Positions 22,463 to 30,919 of a stretch of 33,563 nt of DNA are shown here, in pieces. The first letter of the stretch is position 1, and each line of letters begins with the position of its first letter. The position numbers and the translations under genes were made by a program. Origin of the DNA: Streptosporangium nondiastaticum (GTDB lineage: Bacteria; Actinomycetota; Actinomycetes; Streptomycetales; Streptomycetaceae). Where the stretch lies: assembly GCF_003011965.1 (NCBI RefSeq), contig NZ_PXWG01000068.1, forward strand, positions 1 through 33,563. Direction: 5' to 3'. The notes under the pieces are model-generated. The model ran no database searches. It was not told the origin of the DNA and worked only from the letters and a program-made list of their open reading frames with translations.

Positions 22463-23836
22463 TCACCCTACGGGGCGTTCCCGCTGGCCGGGCAGGCGTG
22501 GGGTGTAGAGGTCCGAATCCGGCTTGCCCGGTTCCGCGGCATTCACCCCATATCCACCGCTATGCCCGCCCGGTACGCCCGGGTGGGAGCCGTGCGGACC
22601 GTGGCCCGGGTGCCCGCCGTGCGCCGGCGGCGGACCGCCAAGCACCCCGCCCGCGCCGGAGGCGGCGTGGGCCGGGGCCATGGCCGCCCGCCGGAGCGCC
22701 ATCACCGACGGCTCCCCGGTCCGCTGCTCGCCGAGCTCCGGCCGGTCGAACCGGTCCGGCCGCTCCCGCTCCGTACGCCCCTCGCGCTCGGCCCGCTCGG
22801 GGCGGTCGGCCGAGCCGCTCTGGGGCCTGCGCGCGCGGTACGCGGCCCGGTAGGCGGCGGGGGAGGACCCCAGCTGCCGGCGGAAGTGCCCGCGCAGCGC
22901 CACCGGGGAGCGGAACCCGCAGCGGCCGGCGACCTCGTCCACCGAATAGTCGGAGGTCTCCAGCAGCCGCTGTGCCTGGAGCACCCGCTGGGTGATCAGC
23001 CACTGCAGGGGCGCGCTCCCGGTGAGCGAGCGGAACCGCCGGTCGAAGGTCCGGCGGGACATGTACGCACGGGCGGCGAGCGTCTCCACGTCGAACTGCT
23101 CGTGGAGGTGCTCCAGCGCCCAGGCGACGACCTCGGCGAGCGGGTCGGCGCCGATCTCCTCCGGTAAAGACCTGTCGAGGTAGCGCTCCTGCCCGCCGCT
23201 GCGGCGCGGCGGGACGACGAGCCGGCGGGCCAGCGCCCCGGCCGCGTCGGCTCCGTGGTCGGTGCGGACTATGTGCAGGCACAGGTCGATGCCTGCCGCG
23301 GTGCCCGCGGAGGTCAGTACGTCGCCGTCGTCGACGAAGAGCTCCCGCGGGTCCACGTGGACCGACGGATAGCGCTTGGCGAGCGTGGGCGCGTACATCC
23401 AGTGGGTGGTGGCGGGCCTGCCGTCGAGCAGTCCCGCCGCGGCCAGTACGAAGGCCCCGGTGCACAGCCCGACGATGCGGGCGCCCTCCTCGTGGGCGCG
23501 GCGCAGCGCGTCGAGTGCGGCGGTGGGCGGCGGCTGGGTGATCGACCGCCAGGCCGGTACGACGACGGTGCCGGCCCGGGAGAGCGCCTCCAGGCCGTAC
23601 GGTGCGGTCAATTCCAGGCCGCCGGTTGTTCGCAATGGCACATCTTCGCCCGCGCACACCAGCAAGCGGTAGCGGGGGACTCCGGCGTCCTGTCGGTCGA
23701 TGCCGAACACGGAGAGCGGAATGGAGCTTTCGAAGATGGGGCCGCCGCTGAATAGCAGCACTGCGACGATCTCCCGGCGGCGGCGTCCGGAGAGCTTGCG
23801 CGTGGTCTCCGGTACGGTCGTGGAGTCCTGGCTCAT
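22463..23836 (-). CDS. adpA: AdpA/BldH pleiotropic developmental regulator
   Basis: This 457-aa protein combines a GATase1/DJ-1/PfpI-like domain (about 21-205, with VGLCTGAFVLAAAGLLDG near 122-139) and an AraC-type double helix-turn-helix (about 230-335, with LAARAYMSRRTFDRRFRSLTG and VDEVAGRCGFRSPVALRGHFRRQLG in part). The tail is Arg/Glu-rich and then Gly/His/Pro-rich. AdpA activates genes for morphological development, secreted proteases and secondary metabolism. Leu224, between the two domains, is encoded by TTA (23165-23167), as in known adpA genes, so translation needs the bldA tRNA. GAGGGGGG precedes the ATG. orn follows immediately. Confidence 0.96.
   Translation of the reverse strand: MSQDSTTVPETTRKLSGRRRREIVAVLLFSGGPIFESSIPLSVFGIDRQDAGVPRYRLLVCAGEDVPLRTTGGLELTAPYGLEALSRAGTVVVPAWRSITQPPPTAALDALRRAHEEGARIVGLCTGAFVLAAAGLLDGRPATTHWMYAPTLAKRYPSVHVDPRELFVDDGDVLTSAGTAAGIDLCLHIVRTDHGADAAGALARRLVVPPRRSGGQERYLDRSLPEEIGADPLAEVVAWALEHLHEQFDVETLAARAYMSRRTFDRRFRSLTGSAPLQWLITQRVLQAQRLLETSDYSVDEVAGRCGFRSPVALRGHFRRQLGSSPAAYRAAYRARRPQSGSADRPERAEREGRTERERPDRFDRPELGEQRTGEPSVMALRRAAMAPAHAASGAGGVLGGPPPAHGGHPGHGPHGSHPGVPGGHSGGYGVNAAEPGKPDSDLYTPRLPGQRERPVG
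23165..23167 (-). promoter_or_regulatory. TTA codon in adpA (bldA-dependent control)
   Basis: Codon 224 of adpA reads TTA in a gene that otherwise uses GC-ending leucine codons. In Streptomyces this codon is read only by the tRNA encoded by bldA, whose late appearance delays AdpA synthesis. The linker position matches known adpA genes. Confidence 0.9.
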
Positions 23837-24260
23837 GGCGCTAAGCCCCCCTCGGCGGTCGAGTCCTCTCGGTCCTGCACGTTTCCCCTCGGTCCTGAAC
23901 GGTTCCCCCGCCGGTCATGGCCAAGATCGAATCTACTGCGTCGAATGGAGACGCAGTGACCAGTTCACCACTCGGCTCTAAGTCGACATGGCAACTTGGC
24001 GCGAAGCGTTCGATCACGAAGCGTTGCACTTGCAGGCCTCGGTGAAAAGTACGCCTCTCGCCCATGCCCAATCCCCGTAGGGTGCAACCGCCCTCCGCGG
24101 TCCTTTCCTTGCTGGTCGACCGGCTGTTAGGGGCGTCTCAAGCCAAGGTATGGGGTTCGGACTGAAGTTGGCTGAAAAGTGGTGGGTCCAGGTGTGCGAA
24201 AGTGTCAAACAGCCCTCGGCTGTCCCTCGCTGAGCCGCCGTTTCGCGGCACCCGCGGCGG
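23837..24260. other. adpA upstream region, 424 bp
   Basis: No ORF is supported. The stretch has noticeably lower GC than its surroundings, as expected for a complex regulated promoter. It contains a 20-bp tandem duplication near the adpA start (23868-23907) and a 9-bp direct repeat CGAAGCGTT at 24002-24010 and 24017-24025. TGGCGCGAAG at 23997-24006 matches the AdpA site consensus TGGCSNGWWY in nine of ten positions, which would fit autoregulation, but one such match is weak evidence. Confidence 0.6.
23868..23907. repeat. 20-bp tandem duplication in the adpA leader
   Basis: CTCGGTCCTGCACGTTTCCC at 23868-23887 is followed without a gap by CTCGGTCCTGAACGGTTCCC at 23888-23907, with two mismatches. 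The pair starts 31 bp upstream of the adpA start codon, so it lies in the 5' leader or core promoter. Confidence 0.85.
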
Positions 24261-24593
24261 TCAGTCGACCGGCGCCGCGCCCCCGGGGTGACGCCCTCCG
24301 CGGTGCGCCCCCGCGCCCGTCCTGCCGTGCCGCCCGCGGTGCGGGAGCGCCTGCTCCGCAAGAGCCCTCGCCGCACTGCGCTCCGCCTGCCGCAGCAGGG
24401 CGCGGCAGGTACAGGTGAGGGCGACGAGCCCGGCCGCCGTGCCCGCGGCGCCGCCGAAGGACTGGCCGCAGATCAGCAGGGTCACGGGGACGAGCACGCA
24501 GCTGAAGGCCGCCCAGCGGACCACGTCGCTCACCGGATCGGGGGAGTCCTGCGGCGGGGCGTCGGCGCGGGCGTGGTCACGGGTTCCGGGCAC
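24261..24593 (-). CDS. Small two-helix membrane protein
   Basis: This 110-aa protein has a hydrophilic N-terminus and two predicted transmembrane helices at about 25-42 (WAAFSCVLVPVTLLICG) and 46-60 (GAAGTAAGLVALTCT), and a basic His/Gly/Arg-rich C-terminal tail. The GTG at 24591-24593 has GGGAG 6 nt upstream and is preferred over longer in-frame starts. It lies upstream of adpA on the same strand, separated by 424 bp, so it is probably transcribed separately. I do not recognise a functional family. Confidence 0.65.
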   Translation of the reverse strand: MPGTRDHARADAPPQDSPDPVSDVVRWAAFSCVLVPVTLLICGQSFGGAAGTAAGLVALTCTCRALLRQAERSAARALAEQALPHRGRHGRTGAGAHRGGRHPGGAAPVD

Positions 24594-24972
24594 GGATCGC
24601 TCCCTGGGGGCGGCGGGCTGGCGGTGGTACAACGTCCGGCCCGGGCCCTCGGTCACTGCGCCGAGCGCATCGGGAGTACGCCCGGAGCGCGGCCGGGGCA
24701 TTGCGCTACGCGCCGCCCTCGTGCATGCTCCGGGGAACGCCCGCCCGCCTTACGACCCACCGGCGGTCCGGGCGGGCACCGCGTGCCACGCCCGTGCGAC
24801 CCCTGGCTCCGAGCCGCCGGTCGGCCCCTGGGCAGGCGGCGAGTGTCGCCGTACCCTGGTGGGTAAGTGATTGAAAAGATGAATCCCGGACGGATTTTGC
24901 CTCCAAGATCCGACCCCGGGGGAGCAACCGCCGATCTCCCTCCGCCCGAGGACACCCTTCGCCGAGATACCG
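24594..24972. other. Divergent intergenic region, 379 bp
   Basis: This lies between the small membrane protein (minus) and the universal stress protein (plus). I see no credible ORF. GCCCGCC near 24737 and GGGCGGGC near 24771 can form a hairpin. The stretch 24850-24910 is AT-richer and probably holds the stress-protein promoter or leader. Confidence 0.55.
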
Positions 24973-25494
24973 ATGGCCGGTCACGAATTCTCCGAACCTG
25001 CGGACCGCAAGCGGGTCGCCGATCACGCGGCGCACCCCGACGCGGCGGAAGAAACACGCCATTCCTGCGATCCGGCGTTCCAGCACGGCGTCGTGGTGGG
25101 CTTCGACGGCTCCACGTCCAGCGAGCGAGCGCTTGCGTATGCAATCGGGATGGCCCGGCGCTCCGGCTCCGGGCTGATCATCGTGCACGTGGCCAACCGG
25201 CTGCCGACCACCGTCTGGGCGGGCTGCGAGCCCCCCGTCTTCGTGGACGTCCCCGACCACCGCACCGAGGTCCTGGGCCTGGAACTGGCCTGCGCGGACT
25301 ATCTGTCGGAGGTCCCGTGGATCCTCGTCGAGCGCGGCGGCGACATCTGCCACGAACTGGAGGAGGTCGGCCGGGAGTACGCGGCCGATGCGATCGTCGT
25401 CGGCTCGACGCACGGCCTGGTCGGCCGGATCTTCGGCTCGGTGGCGGGCCGGCTGGCCCGGCGGGCCCAGCGCCCCGTCGTCGTTATTCCGTAG
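24973..25494 (+). CDS. Universal stress protein (UspA family)
   Basis: This 173-aa protein has one Usp domain after a charged, disordered N-terminus of about 38 residues. VVVGFDGSTSSERAL (about 40-54) is the first strand and loop. The C-terminal ATP-binding motif is intact: GSTHGLVGRIFGSVAGRLARRA (about 144-165) in the form G-x2-G-x-GS, then PVVVIP. An ATP-binding, stress-induced cytoplasmic role is expected. The ATG start has only a weak GAGA upstream. It is convergent with glmS. Confidence 0.9.
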   Translation: MAGHEFSEPADRKRVADHAAHPDAAEETRHSCDPAFQHGVVVGFDGSTSSERALAYAIGMARRSGSGLIIVHVANRLPTTVWAGCEPPVFVDVPDHRTEVLGLELACADYLSEVPWILVERGGDICHELEEVGREYAADAIVVGSTHGLVGRIFGSVAGRLARRAQRPVVVIP

Positions 25495-25693
25495 CCGCTT
25501 TCCTCACCCTGCAGGGGTGATGACTCCTGCCCCGGACTTGACGGCCCGTGAATCTACCCGCGCGTAGGGGGTGGATCGCGCCGCGCCGGAGGGTAGGAAC
25601 CGCCCGATGGCGTGCTGCCGTACGGGAGGTGACGGTTCCCGGAAGCGGCGGCATCCCCGCCGGCGCGAGGGCGAACGCCGGCGCATGGGAAAG

Positions 25694-25733
25694 CGGCCTT
25701 CCCGCGCGCGTGGTGGCACGTGCGGGAAGGCCG
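25694..25733. terminator. Hairpin terminator between uspA-like gene and glmS
   Basis: CGGCCTTCCCGC at 25694-25705 pairs perfectly with GCGGGAAGGCCG at 25722-25733 over a 16-nt loop. It lies between convergent genes and can act in both directions. Confidence 0.8.
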
Positions 25734-25736
25734 TTC

Positions 25737-25777
25737 CTCTCGGACCTGTCGCGGACAGGTGCGGACAGGTACGAGAG
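25737..25777. other. Second hairpin with two alternative pairings
   Basis: CTCTCG and ACCTGTC (25737-25750) can pair with GACAGGT and CGAGAG (25764-25777) with one mismatch. A duplicated GACAGGT at 25754-25760 offers a shorter competing hairpin. It lies close after glmS on its strand and may be an additional terminator. Confidence 0.5.
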
Positions 25778-25814
25778 CGCGGGGCCCGGGCCGCCGCCCG
25801 GGCGCGAGGGGTGA

Positions 25815-27635
25815 CTACTCGACGGTGACGGACTTCGCCAGGTTGCGCGGCTTGTCGATGTCGCGGCCCATGGCCTTGGCCGTGTAGTAGGCGAAGAGCT
25901 GCAGCGGGATGCCCATCAGGATGGCGTCCAGCTCGTCCTCGTTCTTCGGCACGACGATCGTGTGGTCGGCCTTCTCCTGCACCTGGTGCGCGACGGCGAG
26001 GATGCGGCCGCTGCGGGCCTTGATCTCCTCCAGCGCGGCGCGGTTCTTCTCCAGCAGCTCGTCGTCCGGGACGATCGCGACGGTCGGCATCGCCGGCTCG
26101 ATCAGGGCCAGCGGACCGTGCTTGAGCTCGGAGGCCGGGTAGGCCTCGGCGTGGATGTACGAGACCTCCTTGAGCTTCAGCGAGGCCTCGCGGGCCACCG
26201 GGTAGCCCCGGACGCGGCCGATGAACATCATCGACTTGGCCTCGGCGTACTCCTTGGCCAGCTCCTCGATCTGCGCCTCGTTCGCCAGGATCTCCTCGAT
26301 CTGGCCGGGCAGCTTGCGCAGGCCCTCGATGATCCGCTTGCCGTCGGCGACGGACAGGTCGCGGGTGCGGCCGAGGTGCAGGGCGAGCAGGCCGAAGGAG
26401 ACCACCATGTTGGTGAAGCACTTGGTGGAGACGACGCAGACCTCGGGGCCGGCGTGCACGTAGATGCCGCCGTCGGTCTCGCGGGCGATCGCGGAGCCGA
26501 CCACGTTCACCAGGCCCAGGACGCGGGCGCCCTTGCGCTTGAGCTCCTGGACGGCGGCGAGCACGTCGTAGGTCTCACCGGACTGGGAGACGGCGATGTA
26601 GAGGGTGTCGGGGTCCACGACCGGGTTGCGGTAGCGGAACTCGGAGGCCGGCTCGGCGTCCGCGGGGATGCGGGCCAGCTCCTCGATCATCTGGGCGCCG
26701 ATCTGGCCGGCGTGGTACGAGGTGCCGCAGCCGAGGATCTTGACGCGGCGCACGGCGCGGGCGTCACGGGCGTCCAGGTTCAGGCCGCCCAGGTGCACGG
26801 TGGAGAAGCGGTCGTCGATGCGGCCGCGCAGGGCGCGGTCCACGGCGTCGGCCTGCTCGTGGATCTCCTTGTGCATGTACGTGTCGTGGCCGCCCATGTC
26901 GTACGACTCGGCCTCCCACTCGACGGTGGTCGGCTGGGCCGAGGTGGAGGAGCCCTCGGTGGTGTACGTGCGGTAGTCGTCGGCGCGCAGGGTGGCCATC
27001 TCGCCGTCGTCGAGGGTGACGACCTGGCGGGTGTGCGAGACCAGGGCGGCGACGTCGGAGGAGACGAACATCTCCTTCTCGCCTATGCCCAGCACCACGG
27101 GGGAGCCGTTGCGGGCGACGACGATGCGGTCCGGGAAGTCGGCGTGCAGGACGGCGATGCCGTACGTGCCCTCGATGTGCCCCACCGCCTCGCGGACCTT
27201 CTCCTCCAGCGTGCCGGCCTCGGAGCGGGCGATCAGGTGCGCCAGGACCTCGGTGTCGGTGTCGGAGACGAAGACGAAGCCCTCGGCCGTCAGCCGGGTG
27301 CGCAGGTCGGCGGCGTTGTCGATGATGCCGTTGTGGACGACGGCGACCTTCTCGTCGGCGTCCAGGTGCGGGTGGGCGTTGACGTCGTTCGGCGCGCCGT
27401 GGGTGGCCCAGCGGGTGTGGGCGATGCCGGTGGTGCCGTTGAAGCGCTTGGGGAGGCGGGACTCCAGCTCGCGCACACGGCCCTTGGCCTTGGCGGACTT
27501 CAGGCCACCGGTCTTGCCGCCGGCGTGCAGCGCGATGCCCGCGGAGTCGTAGCCGCGGTACTCCAGGCGCTGCAGCCCCTCCAGGAGCAGCGGCGCGACG
27601 TCGCGCTTACCGATGTATCCGACGATTCCGCACAT
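25815..27635 (-). CDS. glmS: Glutamine-fructose-6-phosphate aminotransferase
   Basis: This 606-aa, full-length GlmS makes glucosamine-6-phosphate from fructose-6-phosphate and glutamine, for cell-wall precursor synthesis. The start MCGIVGYIGKRDVAP exposes the catalytic Cys2 of the glutaminase domain (about 1-230; GTTGIAHTRWATHG near 73-86). Two SIS sugar-isomerase domains follow (about 285-420 with CGTSYHAG, and 455-590), ending in NLAKSVTVE. ATG at 27633-27635 has GGGAGG about 10 nt upstream. No glmS ribozyme is visible in the 76-bp leader. Streptomyces often carry two glmS genes; this locus is the one near adpA and a hexosaminidase. Confidence 0.96.
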   Translation of the reverse strand: MCGIVGYIGKRDVAPLLLEGLQRLEYRGYDSAGIALHAGGKTGGLKSAKAKGRVRELESRLPKRFNGTTGIAHTRWATHGAPNDVNAHPHLDADEKVAVVHNGIIDNAADLRTRLTAEGFVFVSDTDTEVLAHLIARSEAGTLEEKVREAVGHIEGTYGIAVLHADFPDRIVVARNGSPVVLGIGEKEMFVSSDVAALVSHTRQVVTLDDGEMATLRADDYRTYTTEGSSTSAQPTTVEWEAESYDMGGHDTYMHKEIHEQADAVDRALRGRIDDRFSTVHLGGLNLDARDARAVRRVKILGCGTSYHAGQIGAQMIEELARIPADAEPASEFRYRNPVVDPDTLYIAVSQSGETYDVLAAVQELKRKGARVLGLVNVVGSAIARETDGGIYVHAGPEVCVVSTKCFTNMVVSFGLLALHLGRTRDLSVADGKRIIEGLRKLPGQIEEILANEAQIEELAKEYAEAKSMMFIGRVRGYPVAREASLKLKEVSYIHAEAYPASELKHGPLALIEPAMPTVAIVPDDELLEKNRAALEEIKARSGRILAVAHQVQEKADHTIVVPKNEDELDAILMGIPLQLFAYYTAKAMGRDIDKPRNLAKSVTVE

Positions 27636-27711
27636 AAGTGGTGACCCTCCCAGAGAAACGATCAGTGGTGCCCGGCAGTGGGCGGCGGTAGCGGCGCCGG
27701 CCCGTGCTGCC

Positions 27712-27972
27712 TCAGCCGTAGACGATGCGGCGCAGCTGCCGCAGCGAGAGCTCCGGCGGGGCCACCGCACGGTGCGGCAGCTCCGCCGAGATCCGCTCGA
27801 AGATCTCCGCGTTGCGCAGTCCGCCGGACTGCAGCTCGCGGTGGCGGCGGCGGACGAAGCTCTCGGTCGTCTCGTCGAAGTACGCCAGGACGTCCAGGAC
27901 CACCCGGGCGGCCTCGCCGCGCTGAAGCGGCGTGCTGCGCACCAGGTGATCCACCAGGTCGTCATGATTCAT
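27712..27972 (-). CDS. Small conserved helical protein, 86 aa
   Basis: This short soluble protein contains HDDLVDHLVRSTPLQRGEAARVVLDVLAYF and VRRRHRELQSGGLRNAEIFERISAEL, and ends LSLRQLRRIVYG. It is predicted all-helical with a basic C-terminal part. I do not recognise a family. ATG at 27970-27972 is taken; GTG at 27987 is an alternative, and neither has a clear ribosome-binding site. It lies 76 bp upstream of glmS on the same strand and may be cotranscribed with it. Confidence 0.75.
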   Translation of the reverse strand: MNHDDLVDHLVRSTPLQRGEAARVVLDVLAYFDETTESFVRRRHRELQSGGLRNAEIFERISAELPHRAVAPPELSLRQLRRIVYG

Positions 27973-28084
27973 ACGGCGTTCGAGCACCCGTCGATACTGA
28001 GGGCTGTCGGAGACATTCGCAAGAATCCTGCCCGAAATCGGGCAGGAGTGGAGGGAGCGAGGGTGGAATCAGGGTGCGAATCAA

Positions 28085-28996
28085 CTAGAAACGCTTCAAT
28101 ACGGCCGCTTTCGCCGCCGTGAACTCGTCCTCGGTCAGGATTCCGGCGCGGTGCAGCTCGCCGAGCTCCCGCAGCCGGCGCAGCAGGGCGTCGTGATCGG
28201 GGCCCTCTGCGGGGGCGCCCGCGGCGGGCCCGGCGGGGAGCGCGGCGGCCTCCGGGGCCTTGGCGAGCGACGTCGGCGCGCCGTGCGCCCCGGCGCCGGA
28301 GGGGTGCGGCAGCCGGGCCACGACCGCGGCGGCCACCACCGCCATCAGCGGGTCCTTCTTGAAGCCGAAGAGGTCGATCGCGTGGGGGTCGTGCTTGGGC
28401 GGGGCCTTGGTCGGCTCACGGCGGACGGTGAAGCGGAGGTAGCCGTTCTCCAGGCCCTTCGAGGGCATCCACTCCACCGAGCGGACGTCCGCCAGGGCGA
28501 GGGACTGCGGTCCTGCGGACTTCTTGCCCTCCTCGGTCGTCCAGTTCCACTCCAGGCGGATGCACTCGCCGTCGAAGGTCACCGTGCCGTCGCCGGCGGC
28601 GGCCGACAGCGGCACCGTCGGGCCGGGCAGGAGGTAGCGGTCCGAGGGCCCGGCCGGCACCTGGTCCAGGAGGAGGGCGTTGCGCACCTCGTCCACGAAG
28701 TACTCCGCGACGCCCGCGCGATCGGGGTCGACCGTCAGCTGGTACGGGTCGGCGGCGTCCGGCAGCCGGCCCCGCGCCACCTGCAGCAGGGGGTCGGCCC
28801 CGTCGCGCAGCCGCAGCCGCAGGCGCCCGCTCCTGCGGCCCGGCTCGTGGGCGATCCCCGCCACGGCCGTCAGCGGAACGGCCAGCTCACCGAGGGTCCG
28901 GCGCAACACGTGCACGCCGCGTTCGCTGCCCGGGACGATCCGTATCGTTTCGCCGTCGAAGGTCCACGTACCGTCCTTCTGGAGGATCTCAGCCAT
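28085..28996 (-). CDS. DUF4429 protein with C-terminal SHOCT domain
   Basis: This 303-aa protein has two related PH-like DUF4429 modules. The first (about 1-110) opens MAEILQKDGTWTFDGETIRIV; the second (about 130-235) has GTVTFDGECIRLEWNW and ENGYLRFTVRREPTKAPPKHDPHA. An Ala/Gly/Pro linker leads to a C-terminal SHOCT motif, LLRRLRELGELHRAGILTEDEFTAAKAAVL (about 270-300, quoted in part). Both modules are common in Streptomyces and their function is unknown; a protein- or lipid-binding cytoplasmic role is plausible. The ATG has GGAGGA upstream. Confidence 0.85.
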   Translation of the reverse strand: MAEILQKDGTWTFDGETIRIVPGSERGVHVLRRTLGELAVPLTAVAGIAHEPGRRSGRLRLRLRDGADPLLQVARGRLPDAADPYQLTVDPDRAGVAEYFVDEVRNALLLDQVPAGPSDRYLLPGPTVPLSAAAGDGTVTFDGECIRLEWNWTTEEGKKSAGPQSLALADVRSVEWMPSKGLENGYLRFTVRREPTKAPPKHDPHAIDLFGFKKDPLMAVVAAAVVARLPHPSGAGAHGAPTSLAKAPEAAALPAGPAAGAPAEGPDHDALLRRLRELGELHRAGILTEDEFTAAKAAVLKRF

Positions 28997-29160
28997 GAGG
29001 GGATTCTCTCAGGCACATACGCTCGGAAGGGCGCGGACCGGGGCGCGCGCGGACCCCGGGACGTGCACCGCGGACCTTGACGCGAGCCGGGGCCGGCGAT
29101 ACCCAAGTGGTCGTTCGTACGCGTGAATTCCCGTGAGCGGTACGCCGAAGGGACTTCCTC

Positions 29161-30801
29161 TTGAGACGCACGAGCTTCGGACCGAGACGCACGAGCTCCG
29201 GACCGGGACGCCTGGCCCTCACCGGCGCCGCCCTGCTGCTCGCCGCCGCCGGAACGGCCGGCCCGGCGGCGTCCGCGGCCGCGGACCCCGGCCCCGCCCC
29301 GCTCGGCCACGTGGTGCCCGCCCCCGCGTCCGTGCGGCCTGGCGGGAAACCGTACGAGATCACCGCCCGCACCGTCGTACGGGTGGCGCCCGGCAACCGC
29401 GAGGCCGCACGGATCGGCGGCTATCTGGCCGGGCTGCTGCGCCCCTCCACGGGCTACCGGCTGCCCGTCGTGGACTCGGGGGCGGACGGGCCGGGGATCC
29501 GGCTGGTGCTCGGTGAAGACACCGGGGAGGGGGCCGGGCAGGCCGCCGAGGGGTACCGGCTGTCCGTCACCGCCCGCTCCGTGACCATCTCCGCGCGGGA
29601 GGGCGCCGGGCTCTTCCACGGCGTCCAGACCCTCCGGCAGCTGCTGCCCGCCCGCGCCGGGAGCACCTTCCGGCAGCCCGGGCCCTGGACCGTGGCGGGC
29701 GGCGTCGTCACCGACGCGCCGCGCTACGGCTACCGCGGCGCGATGCTCGACGTCGCCCGGCACTTCTTCACCGTCGACCAGGTGAAGCGGTACGTCGACC
29801 AGCTCGCCCTCTACAAGTACAACGCCCTCCACCTGCACCTCTCCGACGACCAGGGGTGGCGCATCGCCGTCGGCGCGTGGCCCCGGCTGGCCGCGTACGG
29901 CGGCAGCACGCAGGTGGGCGGCGGGCCGGGCGGCTCCTACAGCAAGGACGACTACCGCGAGATCGTCCGCCACGCCGCGAGCCGGTACCTCACCGTGGTG
30001 CCCGAGATCGACATGCCCGGGCACACCAACGCGGCCCTCGCCTCGTACGCCCGGCTGAACTGCGACGGCGTCGCGCGTCCCCTCTACACGGGCACGGAGG
30101 TCGGCTTCAGCTCGCTGTGCGTGGCGAAGGAGGACACGTACGCGTTCGCCGAGGACGTCATCGGCGAGCTCGCGGCGCTCACCCCCGGCCCCTACCTGCA
30201 CATCGGCGGCGACGAGGCGCACTCGACCAGCGCGGCCGACTACGCGGCCTTCATGGACCGGGTGCAGCCCGTCGTCGCCCGGCACGGCAAGACCGTCATC
30301 GGCTGGCACCAGCTCGCGGGGGCCCGTCCGGCGCCCGGCGCGCTCCTGCAGTACTGGGGCTACGGCCGGACCGGGGCCGCCGAGCGGGCCCGGGTCGCCG
30401 CCGCGGCGCGGGCGGGCGCGAAGCTGATCCTCTCGCCCGCGGACCGGGCGTACCTGGACATGAAATACACCAAGGACACGCCGCTGGGCCTGCAGTGGGC
30501 GGGCCTCGTCGAGGTGCGGCAGTCCTACGACTGGGACCCCGGCGGCTATCTGCCGGACGCGCCCGCCCCGGCCGTGGCGGGCGTCGAGGCGCCGCTGTGG
30601 ACGGAGACGATCACCACGAGCGCGCAACTGGAGTACATGGCGTTCCCACGGCTGGCGGGCATCGCCGAACTCGGCTGGTCCCCGCGGGCGACGCACGACT
30701 GGGAGTCCTACCGGGTGCGGCTGGCGGCGCAGGGGCCGCGGTGGGACGCGATGGGCATCGCGTACTACCGCTCGCCCCAGGTGCCGTGGCTCGGTTCGTG
30801 A
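29161..30801 (+). CDS. Secreted GH20 beta-N-acetylhexosaminidase
   Basis: This 546-aa protein has an N-terminal signal peptide: Arg-rich to about 17, a hydrophobic run LALTGAALLLAAAGTAG, and cleavage near ASA at about 38-40. A GH20b-like domain (about 48-185) is followed by the catalytic barrel, with YRGAMLDVARHFF, HLHLSDDQGWRI, PEIDMPGH and the catalytic pair Asp-Glu in HIGGDEAH (about 355). A late tryptophan motif, APLWTETI, closes the sugar site. It releases GlcNAc from chitin or peptidoglycan fragments outside the cell. TTG is the start, with GAAGGGA about 7 nt upstream. AGTGGTC at 29106-29112 resembles half of a DasR site, but the other half is missing. Confidence 0.93.
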   Translation: MRRTSFGPRRTSSGPGRLALTGAALLLAAAGTAGPAASAAADPGPAPLGHVVPAPASVRPGGKPYEITARTVVRVAPGNREAARIGGYLAGLLRPSTGYRLPVVDSGADGPGIRLVLGEDTGEGAGQAAEGYRLSVTARSVTISAREGAGLFHGVQTLRQLLPARAGSTFRQPGPWTVAGGVVTDAPRYGYRGAMLDVARHFFTVDQVKRYVDQLALYKYNALHLHLSDDQGWRIAVGAWPRLAAYGGSTQVGGGPGGSYSKDDYREIVRHAASRYLTVVPEIDMPGHTNAALASYARLNCDGVARPLYTGTEVGFSSLCVAKEDTYAFAEDVIGELAALTPGPYLHIGGDEAHSTSAADYAAFMDRVQPVVARHGKTVIGWHQLAGARPAPGALLQYWGYGRTGAAERARVAAAARAGAKLILSPADRAYLDMKYTKDTPLGLQWAGLVEVRQSYDWDPGGYLPDAPAPAVAGVEAPLWTETITTSAQLEYMAFPRLAGIAELGWSPRATHDWESYRVRLAAQGPRWDAMGIAYYRSPQVPWLGS

Positions 30802-30893
30802 CCGGGTCACGGGGCCCCGCGGTGCGGCCCCGGCCGGGGTGGTTCGGCACCGCCGGTCACCTCCGGTGGGGGCTGATCGCCGCTGCGGCGGAA

Positions 30894-30919
30894 TGAAGGG
30901 TGCGCGTCCGCACCCTTCA
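30894..30919. terminator. Bidirectional terminator between hexosaminidase and acyl-CoA dehydrogenase
   Basis: TGAAGGGTGCG and CGCACCCTTCA form a perfect 11-bp stem with a CGTC loop, midway in the 169-bp gap between convergent genes. The gap has no iron-box-like sequence and no gene remnant. Confidence 0.88.

Larger units (their letters stand above)
25495..25814. other. Convergent intergenic region, 320 bp
   Basis: This lies between the universal stress protein gene and glmS. No ORF is supported. It holds the terminator at 25694-25733 and a second hairpin at 25737-25777. The stretch 25500-25690 shows no structure I can name. Confidence 0.6.

Noticed and set aside
24850..24972. Cyclic-di-AMP (ydaO-type) riboswitch before the universal stress gene
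   Set aside because: The AT-richer leader caught my eye, but I could not find the conserved paired elements of that class.
25962..27644. 560-codon open frame antisense to glmS
   Set aside because: The minus strand encodes a full-length, motif-complete GlmS. The plus-strand translation is Gly/Val/Asp-rich without motifs.
27636..27711. glmS ribozyme or riboswitch in the glmS leader
   Set aside because: The 76-bp leader is too short and shows none of the ribozyme core; this control is typical of Firmicutes.
29106..29112. DasR operator upstream of the hexosaminidase
   Set aside because: Only one half-site (AGTGGTC) is present; the mirrored half needed for the 16-bp palindrome is missing.
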